From Wenxinia saemankumensis (lineage in GTDB: Bacteria > Pseudomonadota > Alphaproteobacteria > Rhodobacterales > Rhodobacteraceae), in NCBI RefSeq assembly GCF_900141735.1, contig NZ_FQYO01000001.1, forward strand, positions 372,001-436,000: a stretch of DNA of 64,000 nt, read 5' to 3'. The position numbers and the translations under genes were made by a program. The notes below the pieces were generated by a model, which made no database searches, was not told the DNA's origin, and saw nothing but the letters and a program-made list of their open reading frames with translations. Shown one piece after another: positions 46,164 to 55,363 of the stretch (its first letter is position 1; every line of letters starts with the position of its first letter).

Positions 46164-46690
46164 TCCGCGGTCTCGGCGATCCAGTTCCGCAGGAAGGCGA
46201 TCTCGGCTTCCTGCGCCGCGATGATCTCCTCGGCGAGCTGCCGCAGGTCCGGATCCTCGCCGTGCTCGAGGACGATCCGCGCCATGTCGATGGCGCCCTG
46301 GTGGTGCCCGATCATGCCGCGCGCGAAGTCGATGTCGGCGTCGTCGGTGAATTCGATGTCCATCGCGGAATGCATCGCCATGTTGGCCGCGCGGTAAGCC
46401 TCGGTCGAGGGCGACCCCGCCGGCCGGGGTGCGTCCGTCGCCATGTGACCGCCGTGCCCGCCCGAGGGAACAGCGCCGTCCTGCGCCATCATCCCGCGCA
46501 TCATCTCCTGCATCATGGGGCGCATCATCGCCTCCATCCCGGCGCGCATGTCCTCGGACATCGCGCCCTGCTGCATCATCGGCATGGGGTCGTCCCCATG
46601 CGCCCCGTGGTCGGCCATCTGGGCGAGTCCCGCCCCCGGCACCGCGAGAGCGACCGAGAGGCCGCCCGCAATCCATCGTCCGCGTGTCAT
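46160..46690 (-). CDS. Met-rich exported DUF305 protein
   Basis: A 176-residue secreted protein. The signal peptide ends at AGLAQ. A methionine- and histidine-rich tract (MADHGAHG, PMPMMQQGAM, MEAMMRPMMQEMMRGMM) follows, the type that binds Cu(I) in oxidising compartments. The DUF305 ferritin-like domain comes last (FARGMIGHHQGAIDMARIVL, EIIAAQEAEIAFLRNWI). The start has AGGAGG upstream and lies 35 nt after the copZ stop, so it is probably transcribed from the CueR-type promoter of copZ. It likely protects the periplasm from copper. Confidence 0.9.
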   Translation of the reverse strand: MTRGRWIAGGLSVALAVPGAGLAQMADHGAHGDDPMPMMQQGAMSEDMRAGMEAMMRPMMQEMMRGMMAQDGAVPSGGHGGHMATDAPRPAGSPSTEAYRAANMAMHSAMDIEFTDDADIDFARGMIGHHQGAIDMARIVLEHGEDPDLRQLAEEIIAAQEAEIAFLRNWIAETAE

Positions 46691-46725
46691 GTCGTCATTC
46701 CTCCTGGTTCGATGGACTCCGCCGG

Positions 46726-46926
46726 TCAGGCGGCCTGTGAGGCCCCGTAGCCTTCGTCCTCGATGGCGCGTCGGACGGCCTCGGGATCGGCGGGGGAGTC
46801 GACCGTCACGCGCTCGGCCGCCCGGTTGACCGTCACCTCCGCCAGCGGATCGACCGAGTGGATCGCCCGGGTCACGGCGGCCTCGCAATGGCCGCAGGTC
46901 ATGCCCGTCACGTGCAGATTCAGCAT
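46726..46926 (-). CDS. copZ: CopZ-type copper chaperone (heavy-metal-associated domain)
   Basis: A 66-residue single heavy-metal-associated domain with the metal-binding motif [11 protein letters not shown] near residues 8-18 and the usual beta-alpha-beta pattern. Such soluble chaperones carry Cu(I) to CopA. AAGGAG precedes its ATG. A divergent CueR-type promoter lies 32 nt upstream. It is probably the first gene of a CopZ-DUF305-cytochrome transcript. Confidence 0.94.
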   Translation of the reverse strand: MLNLHVTGMTCGHCEAAVTRAIHSVDPLAEVTVNRAAERVTVDSPADPEAVRRAIEDEGYGASQAA

Positions 46927-46957
46927 CTTGTTTCTCCTTGTCGGATCTCCCGGAACG

Positions 46958-46988
46958 GATGTCGGGTCTTCCCACATGGGAAGGTCAA
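46958..46988 (-). promoter_or_regulatory. CueR-type promoter of copZ
   Basis: On the minus strand -35 TTGACC (46988-46983) and -10 GACATC (46963-46958) are spaced by 19 bp. The spacer holds the CueR-like dyad CTTCCC-ACAT-GGGAAG (46968-46983 on plus). The site mirrors the copA promoter 30 nt to the right. Confidence 0.75.
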
Positions 46989-47017
46989 GACGGGAGCGGA
47001 AAGGAATTTCACGGGGC

Positions 47018-47048
47018 TTGACCCTCCCACCATGGGAAGCCCTATCTG
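47018..47048 (+). promoter_or_regulatory. CueR-type promoter of copA
   Basis: -35 TTGACC (47018-47023) and -10 TATCTG (47043-47048) flank a 19-bp spacer containing CTCCCACCATGGGAAG, very close to known CueR operators. Transcription would start near 47055, so the in-frame ATG at 47032 is excluded and the start codon at 47080 is preferred. Confidence 0.85.
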
Positions 47049-47079
47049 GGTCGTCGATTGCGAGACTCGGGGGGCCTTC

Positions 47080-49626
47080 ATGCCGGACGGACAGCGGAGC
47101 ATCGACGAGGGCGGCGCGGGCCGCGTCTTCGACATCGGCATCGACGGGATGACCTGCGCCTCCTGCGTGGGGCGCGTCGAGCGCGCGCTCGGCAAGGTGC
47201 CGGGTGTGAGCGAGGCGAGCGTCAACCTCGCCACCGGGCGCGCGCGGGTCCGCGCGGCGGCCGGCACCGGGATCGGCGCCCTCGTCGAGACGGTGGAGGC
47301 GACGGGATACCAGCCGCGGCTCGAGCAGGTGACGCTCGCCGTCGAGGGAATGACCTGCGCCTCGTGTGTGGGGCGGGTCGACCGGGCGCTGAAGGCGGTG
47401 CCGGGCGTCCTCGACGCGTCGGTGAACCTCGCTGCGGGAACGGCGGTCGTGCGGATACCGGCGGGCGCCGTCAGCGCGGCCGACCTCGTCGCCGCCGTGG
47501 GGCGGGTCGGATACGAGGCGAAGCCCGCCAGCGGCAGTGGAGAGGAGCGGGCGGAGCGCCAGGCGGCCCGCGACGAGGATGCGCGGCACCTGCGCCGGCA
47601 GCTGATCCTCGCGGGCGCGCTGACGCTGCCGGTCGTGGTGCTCGACATGGGCAGCCACCTCGTGCCCGGCTTCCACCACTGGCTGCTGGGGTGGACGAGC
47701 CAGCAGAACATCCACCTGATCCTCTTCGCGCTCGCCACGTCCGTGCTGTTCGGGCCGGGCTGGCAGTTCCACGCAAGGGGCTGGCCGGCGCTGCTGCGCG
47801 GGGGCCCCGACATGAACAGCCTCGTAGCGCTCGGCACCTCGGCGGCGTGGGGCTATTCGGTCGTCGCGACCTTCGCGCCGGGCCTTCTGCCCGCCGGCAC
47901 GAGCGGCGTCTACTTCGAGGCGGCGGCGGTGATCGTCACACTGATCCTCCTCGGCCGCTGGCTGGAAGCGCTGGCCCGCGGCCGGACCTCGGCCGCGATC
48001 ACCGGCCTGCTGAAGCTGCAGGCCCGGACGGCGCGCGTCCTGCGGGACGGCGACGCGCGCGACGTGCCCATCGAGGAGGTCGTCGTGGGTGACCGGGTGC
48101 GGGTCCGCCCCGGCGAGAGGATCCCGGTCGACGGGCTCGTGCTGGACGGGTCGAGCTTCGTCGACGAGGCGATGATCAGCGGCGAGCCGGTGCCGGTGCA
48201 GAAGGGCGAGGGCGACGAGGTGATCGGCGGCACGATCAACCGCACCGGTACCTTCACGTTCCGCGCCACAAGGGTCGGCGCCGACACGCTGCTCGCCCGG
48301 ATCGTCCGCATGGTCGAGGAGGCGCAGGGCGACAAGCTGCCGATCCAGGCGCTGGTCGACAAGGTGACGCTGTGGTTCGTGCCGGCCGTCATGGCGGCGG
48401 CGGCGCTGACCTGTCTCGTCTGGCTGGTCTTCGGGCCCGATCCGGCGCTGACCTTCGCCCTCGTCAACGCGGTCGCGGTCCTCATCATCGCCTGCCCCTG
48501 CGCGATGGGCCTCGCCACGCCGACCTCGATCATGGTGGGCACCGGCAAGGCGGCCGAGCTCGGCATCCTGTTCCGCCGCGGCGAGGCCTTGCAGACGCTG
48601 CGGGGCGCCGAGGTGATCGCGCTCGACAAGACCGGCACCCTGACCCGCGGCCGGCCGGAGCTGACGGACCTCGAGGTAGCGGACGGTTTCGACCGCGACG
48701 CGGTGCTCCGGCTCGTCGGCGCCGTGGAAGCCGCCTCCGAGCACCCGATCGCCGAGGCGATCGTCGCCGCCGCCCGCGCCGCCGGTGCCCTGCCGCAGGC
48801 GCAGGGCTTCGAGGCGCGGCCCGGCTTCGGCGTGACCGCCACGGTGGAGGGCAAGAGCGTCGCCGCGGGCGCCGACCGGCTCATGCGGGAGATGGGGCTC
48901 GACGTCGCAGCCTTCTCGGCGGTGGCCGAGCGGCTTGGCGACGACGGCAAGACCCCGCTCTATGCCGCCATCGACGGGCGGCTGGCCGCGATCCTCGCCG
49001 TCGCGGACCCGGTCAAGGAGACGACGCCGCAGGCGATCCGCGCCCTGCACGCGCAGGGCCTGAAGGTCGCGATGATCACCGGCGACAATGCCCGCACCGC
49101 ACGCGCCATCGCCGCCCGGCTCGGCATCGACGAGATCGTGGCCGAGGTTCTGCCCGGCGGCAAGGTCGACGCGATCAGGGCGCTGCAGCAGGGCGGCACC
49201 CGCGTCGCCTTCGTCGGCGACGGCATCAACGACGCGCCCGCCCTCGCGCAGGCCGATATCGGTATCGCGATCGGGACCGGCACCGACATCGCCATCGAGG
49301 CGGCGGAGGTCGTGCTGATGTCCGGCGACCTGCGCGGGGTGGTCGACGCGCTCGCGCTCAGCCGGGCGACGATGGCGAACATCACGCAGAACCTCGGCTG
49401 GGCCTTCGTCTACAACGCCGCGCTGATCCCGGTCGCCGCGGGCGCGCTGTGGCCGGCCTTCGGCATCCTGCTCTCGCCGGTCTTCGCCGCGCTCGCCATG
49501 GCGCTGTCCAGCGTCAGCGTGCTCGCCAATGCGCTGCGCCTCAGGCGGTTCGCCCCGCCCCGCGCCGCCACGACCGACGGATACAGGGCGGTCCACACCG
49601 CCGCCCGGGAAGGGAGGACCCGATGA
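47080..49626 (+). CDS. copA: Copper-exporting P1B-type ATPase
   Basis: An 848-residue Cu(I) exporter. Two heavy-metal-associated domains each carry GMTCASC (Cys26/Cys29 and Cys93/Cys96). The membrane site is Cys472-Pro-Cys474 ([13 protein letters not shown]), with Asp516 of DKTGTLT as phosphorylation site and [12 protein letters not shown] as hinge. The last helices have [13 protein letters not shown] and [16 protein letters not shown], the tyrosine/asparagine and Met-Ser-Ser signature of copper pumps. The start at 47080 is set by the CueR promoter, which would transcribe only from about 47055. The downstream cueR gene overlaps by 4 nt. Confidence 0.94.
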   Translation: MPDGQRSIDEGGAGRVFDIGIDGMTCASCVGRVERALGKVPGVSEASVNLATGRARVRAAAGTGIGALVETVEATGYQPRLEQVTLAVEGMTCASCVGRVDRALKAVPGVLDASVNLAAGTAVVRIPAGAVSAADLVAAVGRVGYEAKPASGSGEERAERQAARDEDARHLRRQLILAGALTLPVVVLDMGSHLVPGFHHWLLGWTSQQNIHLILFALATSVLFGPGWQFHARGWPALLRGGPDMNSLVALGTSAAWGYSVVATFAPGLLPAGTSGVYFEAAAVIVTLILLGRWLEALARGRTSAAITGLLKLQARTARVLRDGDARDVPIEEVVVGDRVRVRPGERIPVDGLVLDGSSFVDEAMISGEPVPVQKGEGDEVIGGTINRTGTFTFRATRVGADTLLARIVRMVEEAQGDKLPIQALVDKVTLWFVPAVMAAAALTCLVWLVFGPDPALTFALVNAVAVLIIACPCAMGLATPTSIMVGTGKAAELGILFRRGEALQTLRGAEVIALDKTGTLTRGRPELTDLEVADGFDRDAVLRLVGAVEAASEHPIAEAIVAAARAAGALPQAQGFEARPGFGVTATVEGKSVAAGADRLMREMGLDVAAFSAVAERLGDDGKTPLYAAIDGRLAAILAVADPVKETTPQAIRALHAQGLKVAMITGDNARTARAIAARLGIDEIVAEVLPGGKVDAIRALQQGGTRVAFVGDGINDAPALAQADIGIAIGTGTDIAIEAAEVVLMSGDLRGVVDALALSRATMANITQNLGWAFVYNAALIPVAAGALWPAFGILLSPVFAALAMALSSVSVLANALRLRRFAPPRAATTDGYRAVHTAAREGRTR

Positions 49627-50078
49627 ACATCGGAGACGCGGCCAAGGCTTCCGGGGTGAACCAGAAGATGATCCGCTACTACGAGAGCATCGGCCTGATC
49701 GGGTACGTGGCGCGCAGCGCCAACGGCTACCGCACCTATACCGAAAGCGACGTCCACACGCTCGCCTTCATCCGCCGCGCCCGCCGCCTCGGCTTCCCGA
49801 TCGAGCGGATCCAGGCGCTGATGGCGCTCTGGCGCGACAAGCGCCGGTCGAGCGCCGAGGTGAAGGCGATCGCCAGGGGCCATATCGACGAGCTGCAGGC
49901 GAAGATCGAGGAACTGGCCGAGATGCGGAGGACGCTGGAGCATCTCGTCGCCTCCTGCGCCGGCGACGACCGCCCCGATTGCCCGATCCTCGACGGCCTC
50001 TCGGCGCAGACGGAGGCCGCCGATCCTCGCCCGGCGGGGCCTGCCAGCCGGCGGGGCGGGGCCCCCGGCGGCGCCTGA
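49623..50078 (+). CDS. cueR: CueR-like MerR-family copper regulator
   Basis: A 151-residue activator. The winged helix starts [24 protein letters not shown]. Cys112 and Cys120 ([13 protein letters not shown]) fall exactly where E. coli CueR binds a single Cu(I) ion. The C-terminal tail is extended and alanine/glycine/proline-rich. The gene overlaps the copA stop (ATGA), so copper induces its own sensor. Its targets are the two facing 19-bp-spacer promoters between copZ and copA. Confidence 0.93.
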   Translation: MNIGDAAKASGVNQKMIRYYESIGLIGYVARSANGYRTYTESDVHTLAFIRRARRLGFPIERIQALMALWRDKRRSSAEVKAIARGHIDELQAKIEELAEMRRTLEHLVASCAGDDRPDCPILDGLSAQTEAADPRPAGPASRRGGAPGGA

Positions 50079-50269
50079 CCCCCCTTCGAAGGCGCCAGCC
50101 CCGCGCGCGCCTTGTCCCCGGCGGCGCCCCGGGGCGATCCTGCAGGACGCGGTCGTCCCGGGCGGCCCCCTTGCATCGCTATGGCGCTTTCCGCAGACTG
50201 GACGCGGGCCGATACGACGCGCTTCGCCGTCGTTCCGCGGAGCCGGAAACGCCCAAGGGAGGAAGATAC

Positions 50270-51283
50270 ATGATGAAGCGAATCCTTGCGACTTCGGTCG
50301 CAGCCATGGCCCTCGTCTCGGCGGCGGCCGCACAGGACAGCATGGAGCTGCAGTTCCAGAGCAGCGACAATTCGGGCACCGCCGCCTTCGAGATCCAGCA
50401 GGAATGGGCCGCGCGCGTCGGCGAGATGTCCGAGGGCCGGATCACCGTCGAGATGCTGCCCGTGGGCTCGATCGTCGAATACAACGAGACGCTCGATGCC
50501 GTCGGTGCCGGCATCCTCGACGGCCATATCACCGACAGCTCCTACTTCACCGGCAAGGACGCCGCCTTCGCGCTGATCGGCAACCCGGTCGGCGCCTATT
50601 CGTCGCCCGAGGAGTTGCGCGGCTTCTTCAACGACGGCGGCGGCACGGAGCTCTACAACGAGATCCTGGAGCCCTACGGCGTCCATTTCATCGGCCCGGC
50701 CGCCCAGCCCGCCGAGGCGATCCCCTCCACGATCCCGATCGACTCCGTCGCGGACCTGCAGGGCGTGAAGATGCGCGCCCCCGAGGGCATGGTGCAGTCG
50801 GTCTTCGCCGCCGCCGGCGCCGCACCGGTGAACCTGCCCCAGTCCGAGGTGTTCACCTCGCTCGACAAGGGCGTGATCTCGGCCGCCGACGCGACCACCC
50901 TGGCGACGAACCATTCGATGGGCCTGCACGACGTGGCCCTGCATCCGATCTGGCCGGGCTTCCATTCGCTGCCGCTGAACGAGGTCTCGATCAACGCGGC
51001 CACCTGGGACTCGATGTCCGAGGAGGATCAGCAGATGCTGACCGAGTCGGTCGCCTGGTATGCCGAGACCCTGGCCGAGCGGATCGGGCAGCGTGACGAG
51101 GAGGTCGCCGAGGAGCTGCGCGCCACCGAAGGCGTCACCATCCACACCTGGTCGGAAGAGGCCAAGCGCGAGTTCCGGCAGATCGCGCAGGAACAGTGGG
51201 CCCCCTTCGCCGAGCGGTCCGAGAACGCGCAGCGCGTCTACGAGGCGCTCACCACCTACCTCACGGACCAGGGCCTGCTCTGA
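50270..51283 (+). CDS. dctP: TRAP transporter solute-binding protein (DctP family)
   Basis: A 337-residue periplasmic binding protein with a signal peptide (MKRILATSVAAMALVSAAAA). The DctP-type core includes AAFEIQQEWAARVGEMSEGRITVEM, VKMRAPEGMVQSVFAAAGAAPV and the ligand-contact segment PQSEVFTSLDKGVISAAD. It delivers an organic anion to the membrane subunits. GGGAGGAAG precedes the first of two adjacent ATGs (50270). The exact ligand is not predictable; TRAP proteins of this type carry carboxylates and related compounds. A strong hairpin lies between it and the permease genes. The 191-nt gap upstream shows nothing recognisable. Confidence 0.93.
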   Translation: MMKRILATSVAAMALVSAAAAQDSMELQFQSSDNSGTAAFEIQQEWAARVGEMSEGRITVEMLPVGSIVEYNETLDAVGAGILDGHITDSSYFTGKDAAFALIGNPVGAYSSPEELRGFFNDGGGTELYNEILEPYGVHFIGPAAQPAEAIPSTIPIDSVADLQGVKMRAPEGMVQSVFAAAGAAPVNLPQSEVFTSLDKGVISAADATTLATNHSMGLHDVALHPIWPGFHSLPLNEVSINAATWDSMSEEDQQMLTESVAWYAETLAERIGQRDEEVAEELRATEGVTIHTWSEEAKREFRQIAQEQWAPFAERSENAQRVYEALTTYLTDQGLL

Positions 51284-51317
51284 TCGCACGGTCGGGAGCC
51301 GACCGCTCCCGTCGACC

Positions 51318-51342
51318 GGCCGGGCGGATCCTCCGCCCGGCC
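51318..51342 (+). terminator. Stem-loop between dctP and dctQ
   Basis: GGCCGGGCGGA (51318-51328) pairs perfectly with TCCGCCCGGCC (51332-51342) over a 3-nt loop. It sits in the 75-nt gap after the binding-protein gene, the same layout as in the ABC operon. It probably limits read-through or protects the upstream mRNA rather than ending all transcription. Confidence 0.5.
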
Positions 51343-51358
51343 CATTCCGGAGGCCGCC

Positions 51359-51949
51359 TTGGATCCCGAAGAACACAATGCCCGCGATCCGGTCCTCGTG
51401 CCCCAGGACGCGTTGTCCGCGTGGCTCGTCCCCCTGGGCCGGGTCGTCAGCCTCGCCTTCCTGTTCATCACCGCCATCACCTTCCTCGAGGTGGTGCTGC
51501 GCTACGGCTTCAACTCGCCGACGCAATGGGTCCACGAGACGACGATCGCGCTGACCGCCATCTGTTTCGCGTTCGGGGGGGCCTACTGCCTCGCGCTCGA
51601 CCGGCACATCCGCGTCGTCCTGATCTACGACGCCCTCTCGCCCGCGATGCGCAGGTGGTTCGACGTGGCCATCTCGATCGTCGGGGCGATGGCCTGCGCG
51701 CTGATGGCCTGGGCCGCCTGGAGCCTCGCCTACAGGGGCTTCGTCTCCGCCGGCGGCCAGTTCCGGCTGGAGACCAGCGGCAGCGCCTGGAACCCGCCGA
51801 CTCCGGCCATCGTGAAGGCCGTGCTCTTCGTGACCCTCGTGGTGATGTGCGCCCAGTTCACCCTCCAGGCGATCCGCCATCTGCGGCGCGATCCCCATGC
51901 GGAACCGCCGCGCCCCGTCGCGAGCGCAGGAAACGTCGAAGATGTTTGA
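51359..51949 (+). CDS. dctQ: TRAP transporter small permease
   Basis: A 196-residue membrane protein with four helices. Its features match DctQ: TFLEVVLRYGFNSPTQWVHE, then ALDRHIRVVLIYDAL, and a third and fourth helix. The start is read as TTG at 51359, with CGGAGG ten bases before it. It overlaps the large permease gene by 8 nt. The protein supports binding-protein docking and membrane insertion of the large subunit. Confidence 0.92.
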   Translation: MDPEEHNARDPVLVPQDALSAWLVPLGRVVSLAFLFITAITFLEVVLRYGFNSPTQWVHETTIALTAICFAFGGAYCLALDRHIRVVLIYDALSPAMRRWFDVAISIVGAMACALMAWAAWSLAYRGFVSAGGQFRLETSGSAWNPPTPAIVKAVLFVTLVVMCAQFTLQAIRHLRRDPHAEPPRPVASAGNVEDV

Positions 51950-53258
51950 TCTCTCCGCGCTGGGAATCGGCGGCGGCAGCCTGATGATGTTCGGCATGCT
52001 GCTGGTCCTGCTCGTGACCGGCATGCCGCTCGCCTTCGTCACCATCCTGGTGGCCCTGATCTTCGCGCTCGGCTGGTTCGGCCCGATGGCGGTGCCGATC
52101 GTGACGACGCGCATCTACTCCTTCATCATGCAGTACGTCTTCGTCTCGGTCCCGATGTTCGTGCTGATGGCGTCGATCCTGGACCGGTCGGGGATCGCGC
52201 GGGACCTCTTCGACGCGATGCGTCTCGTCGCCGGGCGGATCCGCGGCGGCGTCGGCGTGCAGACGCTGCTGGTCGCCGTCGTCCTGGCCGCCATGTCCGG
52301 CATCATCGGCGGCGAGATCGTGCTCCTCGGCCTCCTCGCCCTGCCGCAGATGCTGCGGCTCGGCTACGACCGGAAGCTCGCCATCGGCATCGTCTGCGCG
52401 GGCGGCGCGCTCGGCACGATGATCCCGCCCTCCATCGTGCTCATCATCTTCGGCCTGTCGGCCAACGTCTCCATCGGCGAGCTCTTCACCGCCTCGTTCG
52501 TGCCGGGCGTCATGCTCGCGGGCTTCTATGCCGGCTATGTCCTGCTGATCGGCTGGCTCCAGCCGCACAAGGCCCCCGTCCCGACCGAGCTGGATACCCG
52601 GCCCCTCGCCGAGCGGCTGAAGCTGCTGCGCGGCCTCGTCCTGCCGCTGCTGGTCGTGGTCTTCGTGCTCGGCTCGATCTACGGCGGGATCGCCTCGGTG
52701 ACCGAGGCCTCGGCGATCGGTGTGGTCGGGGTGATCCTCTCGACCGTCCTGCGGGGGGAATTCACCCTGCGGATGATGTCCGACGCCGCGCTGCAGACGC
52801 TGCGGACCTGCGGGATGATCGTCTGGATCGGCGTAGGCGCGACGGCCCTCATCGGGGTCTACAACCTGATGGGCGGGATCGACTTCATCGAGCAGCTCCT
52901 CCTCGGCGTGTCCGAGAACCCCATGGTGGTCCTGCTGGTGATGATGCTGATCCTCGTCGTCCTCGGCATGTTCCTCGACTGGGTCGGGATCGCGCTGCTG
53001 ACGGTGCCGATCTTCACGCCCATCGTCATCGAGCTCGGCTACGATCCGATCTGGTTCGGCGTGCTCTTCTCGCTGAACATGCAGATCTCGTTCCTGTCGC
53101 CGCCCTTCGGTCCCGCCGCCTTCTATCTGAAGAGCGTGGCCCCGCCGGACATCTCCCTCGGAACGATCTTCGCCTCGCTGCTGCCGTTCATCGGATTGCA
53201 GATCCTGGCCCTCGCCCTCGTGATCACGTTCCCGGAGATCGCGCTGTGGTATCGCTGA
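51942..53258 (+). CDS. dctM: TRAP transporter large permease
   Basis: A 438-residue membrane protein with about twelve helices. Typical DctM parts are VTGMPLAFVTILVALIFAL, the AAMSGIIGGE loop, GGALGTMIPPSIVLIIFG and MFLDWVGIALLTVPIFTPI. It uses the sodium gradient to import substrate. The ATG at 51942 has AGGAAA upstream and overlaps dctQ by 8 nt. It closes the operon; a repeat with two hairpins follows. Confidence 0.94.
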   Translation: MFDLSALGIGGGSLMMFGMLLVLLVTGMPLAFVTILVALIFALGWFGPMAVPIVTTRIYSFIMQYVFVSVPMFVLMASILDRSGIARDLFDAMRLVAGRIRGGVGVQTLLVAVVLAAMSGIIGGEIVLLGLLALPQMLRLGYDRKLAIGIVCAGGALGTMIPPSIVLIIFGLSANVSIGELFTASFVPGVMLAGFYAGYVLLIGWLQPHKAPVPTELDTRPLAERLKLLRGLVLPLLVVVFVLGSIYGGIASVTEASAIGVVGVILSTVLRGEFTLRMMSDAALQTLRTCGMIVWIGVGATALIGVYNLMGGIDFIEQLLLGVSENPMVVLLVMMLILVVLGMFLDWVGIALLTVPIFTPIVIELGYDPIWFGVLFSLNMQISFLSPPFGPAAFYLKSVAPPDISLGTIFASLLPFIGLQILALALVITFPEIALWYR

Positions 53259-53273
53259 TGGCGAGACGGCGGC

Positions 53274-53336
53274 ACGGGGGCTCCGCCCCCGCTGCCTGCG
53301 GCAGCTCCCCCGGAGTATTTGCAGCAAGATAAGAGG
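53274..53336 (+). repeat. Rhodobacterales-type intergenic repeat, copy 1
   Basis: Two adjacent hairpins (GGGGGC-TCC-GCCCCC, then GCTGCC-TGC-GGCAGC) are followed by CCCCCGGAGTATTTG and AGCAAGATAAGAG. The same terminal motif occurs in reverse orientation at 57927-58005 and 58028-58106. It lies between two convergent genes and probably works as a transcription terminator. I recall similar sequences at gene 3' ends of related genomes, but could not verify that here. Confidence 0.6.
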
Positions 53337-53359
53337 GAGGCCGCGACCTGCGGCGACGG

Positions 53360-53575
53360 TCAGGCGAGGATGATCCCGACAACCACCAGCATCAGCCCCA
53401 GGAAGGACAGGAACAGCGCGCCCACGTTCATCGGCATGATCCGCTGCAGCCGCGCCCGCAGCGCGGCGTCGTCCAGCCCCGCGCGGCGCGCGCGCGAGAC
53501 GGCGATGATGGTCCAGACGATCCCGGCAAATCCCGCGACGGTGATCGCGGCCCCGATCCAGACGAGCGCTTCCAT
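53360..53575 (-). CDS. Small two-helix membrane protein
   Basis: A 71-residue protein with two hydrophobic helices (WIGAAITVAGFAGIVWTIIAV and ALFLSFLGLMLVVVGIIL) separated by a basic loop. Its function is unknown, but short proteins of this plan are common in Rhodobacteraceae. The ATG at 53575 was chosen because the fold begins there; upstream codons read poorly. It is convergent with the TRAP operon. Confidence 0.8.
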   Translation of the reverse strand: MEALVWIGAAITVAGFAGIVWTIIAVSRARRAGLDDAALRARLQRIMPMNVGALFLSFLGLMLVVVGIILA

Positions 53576-53704
53576 CCCGTGCGGTCCCCCTCGGCGTGAC
53601 CCCGCCGCCCTAGCGCCGGGGCGGCCGCCCCGCAAGCCTTGCGAGGGGGGCGGGCAGCGGCTAACCGGGGGCCCTTCCGCCACAGCCGCCCCAAGGAGCG
53701 CCCG

Positions 53705-53959
53705 ATGAGCATCACCGACACCCCCTCCTCCGTCGCCGGCGAGGAGCTGCGCCAGTTCATCGAGCGGTACGAGCGGCTCGAGGCCGAGAAGAAGGACATC
53801 GCCGACGCGCAGAAGGAGGTGATGGCCGAGGCGAAGGGGCGCGGCTACGACACCAAGGTGATGCGCAAGGTCATCGCCCTGCGCAAGCGCGACCGCGACG
53901 ACATCGCCGAGGAAGAGGCGATCATGGAAATGTACATGCAGGCACTCGGCATGAACTGA
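53705..53959 (+). CDS. gapR: GapR-family nucleoid protein (DUF2312)
   Basis: An 84-residue, highly charged helical protein of the DUF2312/UPF0335 family. Key parts are [20 protein letters not shown], then [20 protein letters not shown] and [14 protein letters not shown]. GapR binds over-twisted AT-rich DNA and supports replication and supercoil relief; it is essential or important in Caulobacter. CAAGGAGCG is the ribosome-binding site. A tandem repeat begins directly after its stop codon. Confidence 0.93.
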   Translation: MSITDTPSSVAGEELRQFIERYERLEAEKKDIADAQKEVMAEAKGRGYDTKVMRKVIALRKRDRDDIAEEEAIMEMYMQALGMN

Positions 53960-54056
53960 GCGCCACCGGGCACGGCGCGGTCGGCGCCACCGGGCACGGC
54001 GCGGTCGGCGCCACCGGGCACGGCGCGGTCGGCGCCACCGGGCACGGCGCCGGTCG
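53960..54056. repeat. 24-bp tandem repeat, four copies, abutting the gapR stop
   Basis: The unit GCGCCACCGGGCACGGCGCGGTCG occurs at 53960, 53984, 54008 and 54032. The first three copies are identical and the last has one extra C. Each contains GCGCC and GGCGC, so hairpins can form within and between units. There are no spacers, so it is not a CRISPR array. The remaining DNA to 54311 shows no gene. Confidence 0.85.
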
Positions 54057-54311
54057 GCGGCTCCCGGGGGGTACGTCGCCCTTCGCCGCCGTCCCCGCCC
54101 CGCCGGCCGGGGGCCGCGTCGGGCGGGCCGATCGAGGCGCGCCCGGTCCCCCGCCGCCCGTTCCCCGACGCCCGGGGCCATGTCCCGAGACACGTCTCCC
54201 GGAGCGGACCCCGACTCGCGGCCTTCTCCGGCGCGCGGCCCCCTCCTTCGCAGGGACGCGCATGCCCTCTGCCTGTCGGCCCCCGCGCGAGGGCCGGGAC
54301 GGGGCACACGG

Positions 54312-55220
54312 TCAGGGGCGGATCATCTCCACCCCGTCCATCGCGGCGATCGCGTCGAGGTCGGCCTCGTAGCCGGCCGTCACCTCGGCGATCACCGCCT
54401 CGGGCCAGTCCGGCAGATCCTCCTCCTCGATCTCCTCGGGGCGGACGTACTTGTCGAGGAAGGCGGCGATGATCCGCGCCGACTGGGCGGCCGATTGCGG
54501 CGGATGGGTCCGCAGGTAGGCGACGTAGCGGCGCAGCCCCTCCTCGGTCATGATCTGCGCCAGCAGGTCGTGCTCGCCCAGCAGCGCGCCGCTGCCCGCC
54601 GGTCCTCCCTCGGCGGCCCCGGCCGCCCCGGCGCGGCCCGCGAGGCGCCGCACGAGCCGGCCCCAGATCAGCGGGGCGTCCTCGTGGGCCCAGACGACCA
54701 GCCGTGCGCCCGGCGCCGCCTCGCGGGCCCGCGCGATCGCGCCGCTCCAGCGGATCGCGGCGGGGGCCAGACCGTCGAGCAGCGCCGTCTCGCTCGTGGC
54801 CTTGGCCCGGGAGAGGACGGCGGGGACGAAGGTCGCCGGGTTGCGCAGCGCCAGGAACAGCTCCAGCCGGTCGGGGGCGAAGACCGCGCTCAGCGCGCGG
54901 AGCTTGAGCCCCAGCATCGGGTAGAGCTCGCGCCCCTCGAAGACCCGGTTGGGCGTGCAGAGGAAGGCCGGGTTCGCCATCACCAGACGGTCGGGCCGCG
55001 CGGCACCGAGGATCGCGTCCAGCGCCCCCTCCCGCGCGGTGGAGGGGTCGAGCGTGCCGCCGGCATAGGCCTGCATCAGTTCGCGCAGCGTCCGGCGATA
55101 CTGGACATGGGGCGGCACGAGGATGCCCGCGGCGGCCAGCGCCTCGGCGTTCTTCTGGACCGAGCGGAGGAGCCGCTCGCCCTCGGTCGCATGCGCGCCG
55201 ATATGGAGTGCCACCTGCAT
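54312..55220 (-). CDS. Conserved hypothetical protein, sulfotransferase-like N-terminus
   Basis: A 302-residue soluble protein. The start (MQVALHIGAHATEGERLLRSV) resembles the LHIG(A/T)HKT opening of sulfotransferase-like P-loop proteins that occur widely in Rhodobacteraceae, but the lysine of a true PAPS loop is missing. A middle part LFLALRNPATFVPAVLSR resembles the 3'-phosphate motif. The rest is helical and Ala/Arg-rich. If it is a sulfotransferase homologue it may be degenerate. It diverges from the ABC permease gene. Function unknown. Confidence 0.7.
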   Translation of the reverse strand: MQVALHIGAHATEGERLLRSVQKNAEALAAAGILVPPHVQYRRTLRELMQAYAGGTLDPSTAREGALDAILGAARPDRLVMANPAFLCTPNRVFEGRELYPMLGLKLRALSAVFAPDRLELFLALRNPATFVPAVLSRAKATSETALLDGLAPAAIRWSGAIARAREAAPGARLVVWAHEDAPLIWGRLVRRLAGRAGAAGAAEGGPAGSGALLGEHDLLAQIMTEEGLRRYVAYLRTHPPQSAAQSARIIAAFLDKYVRPEEIEEEDLPDWPEAVIAEVTAGYEADLDAIAAMDGVEMIRP

Positions 55221-55363
55221 TGCCGCCTCGCTCGTCTCTCCGGCGCGGACCGGAACGCGGCCCCTTGTCCCGGACCGGGCCGCCGCTGTCGCCCTGCCCC
55301 GCCGGCGCGCACCATAGGGCCCAAATCTGGACAGAGAAACCGCTTTCGGCTAGGCGGCGGCCG

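Noticed and set aside
46858-47079. A longer CopA starting at 46858 or 47032.
   Set aside because: The CueR-type promoter at 47018-47048 would start transcription only near 47055.
53960-54056. CRISPR array.
   Set aside because: The units follow each other without spacers and no cas genes are present.
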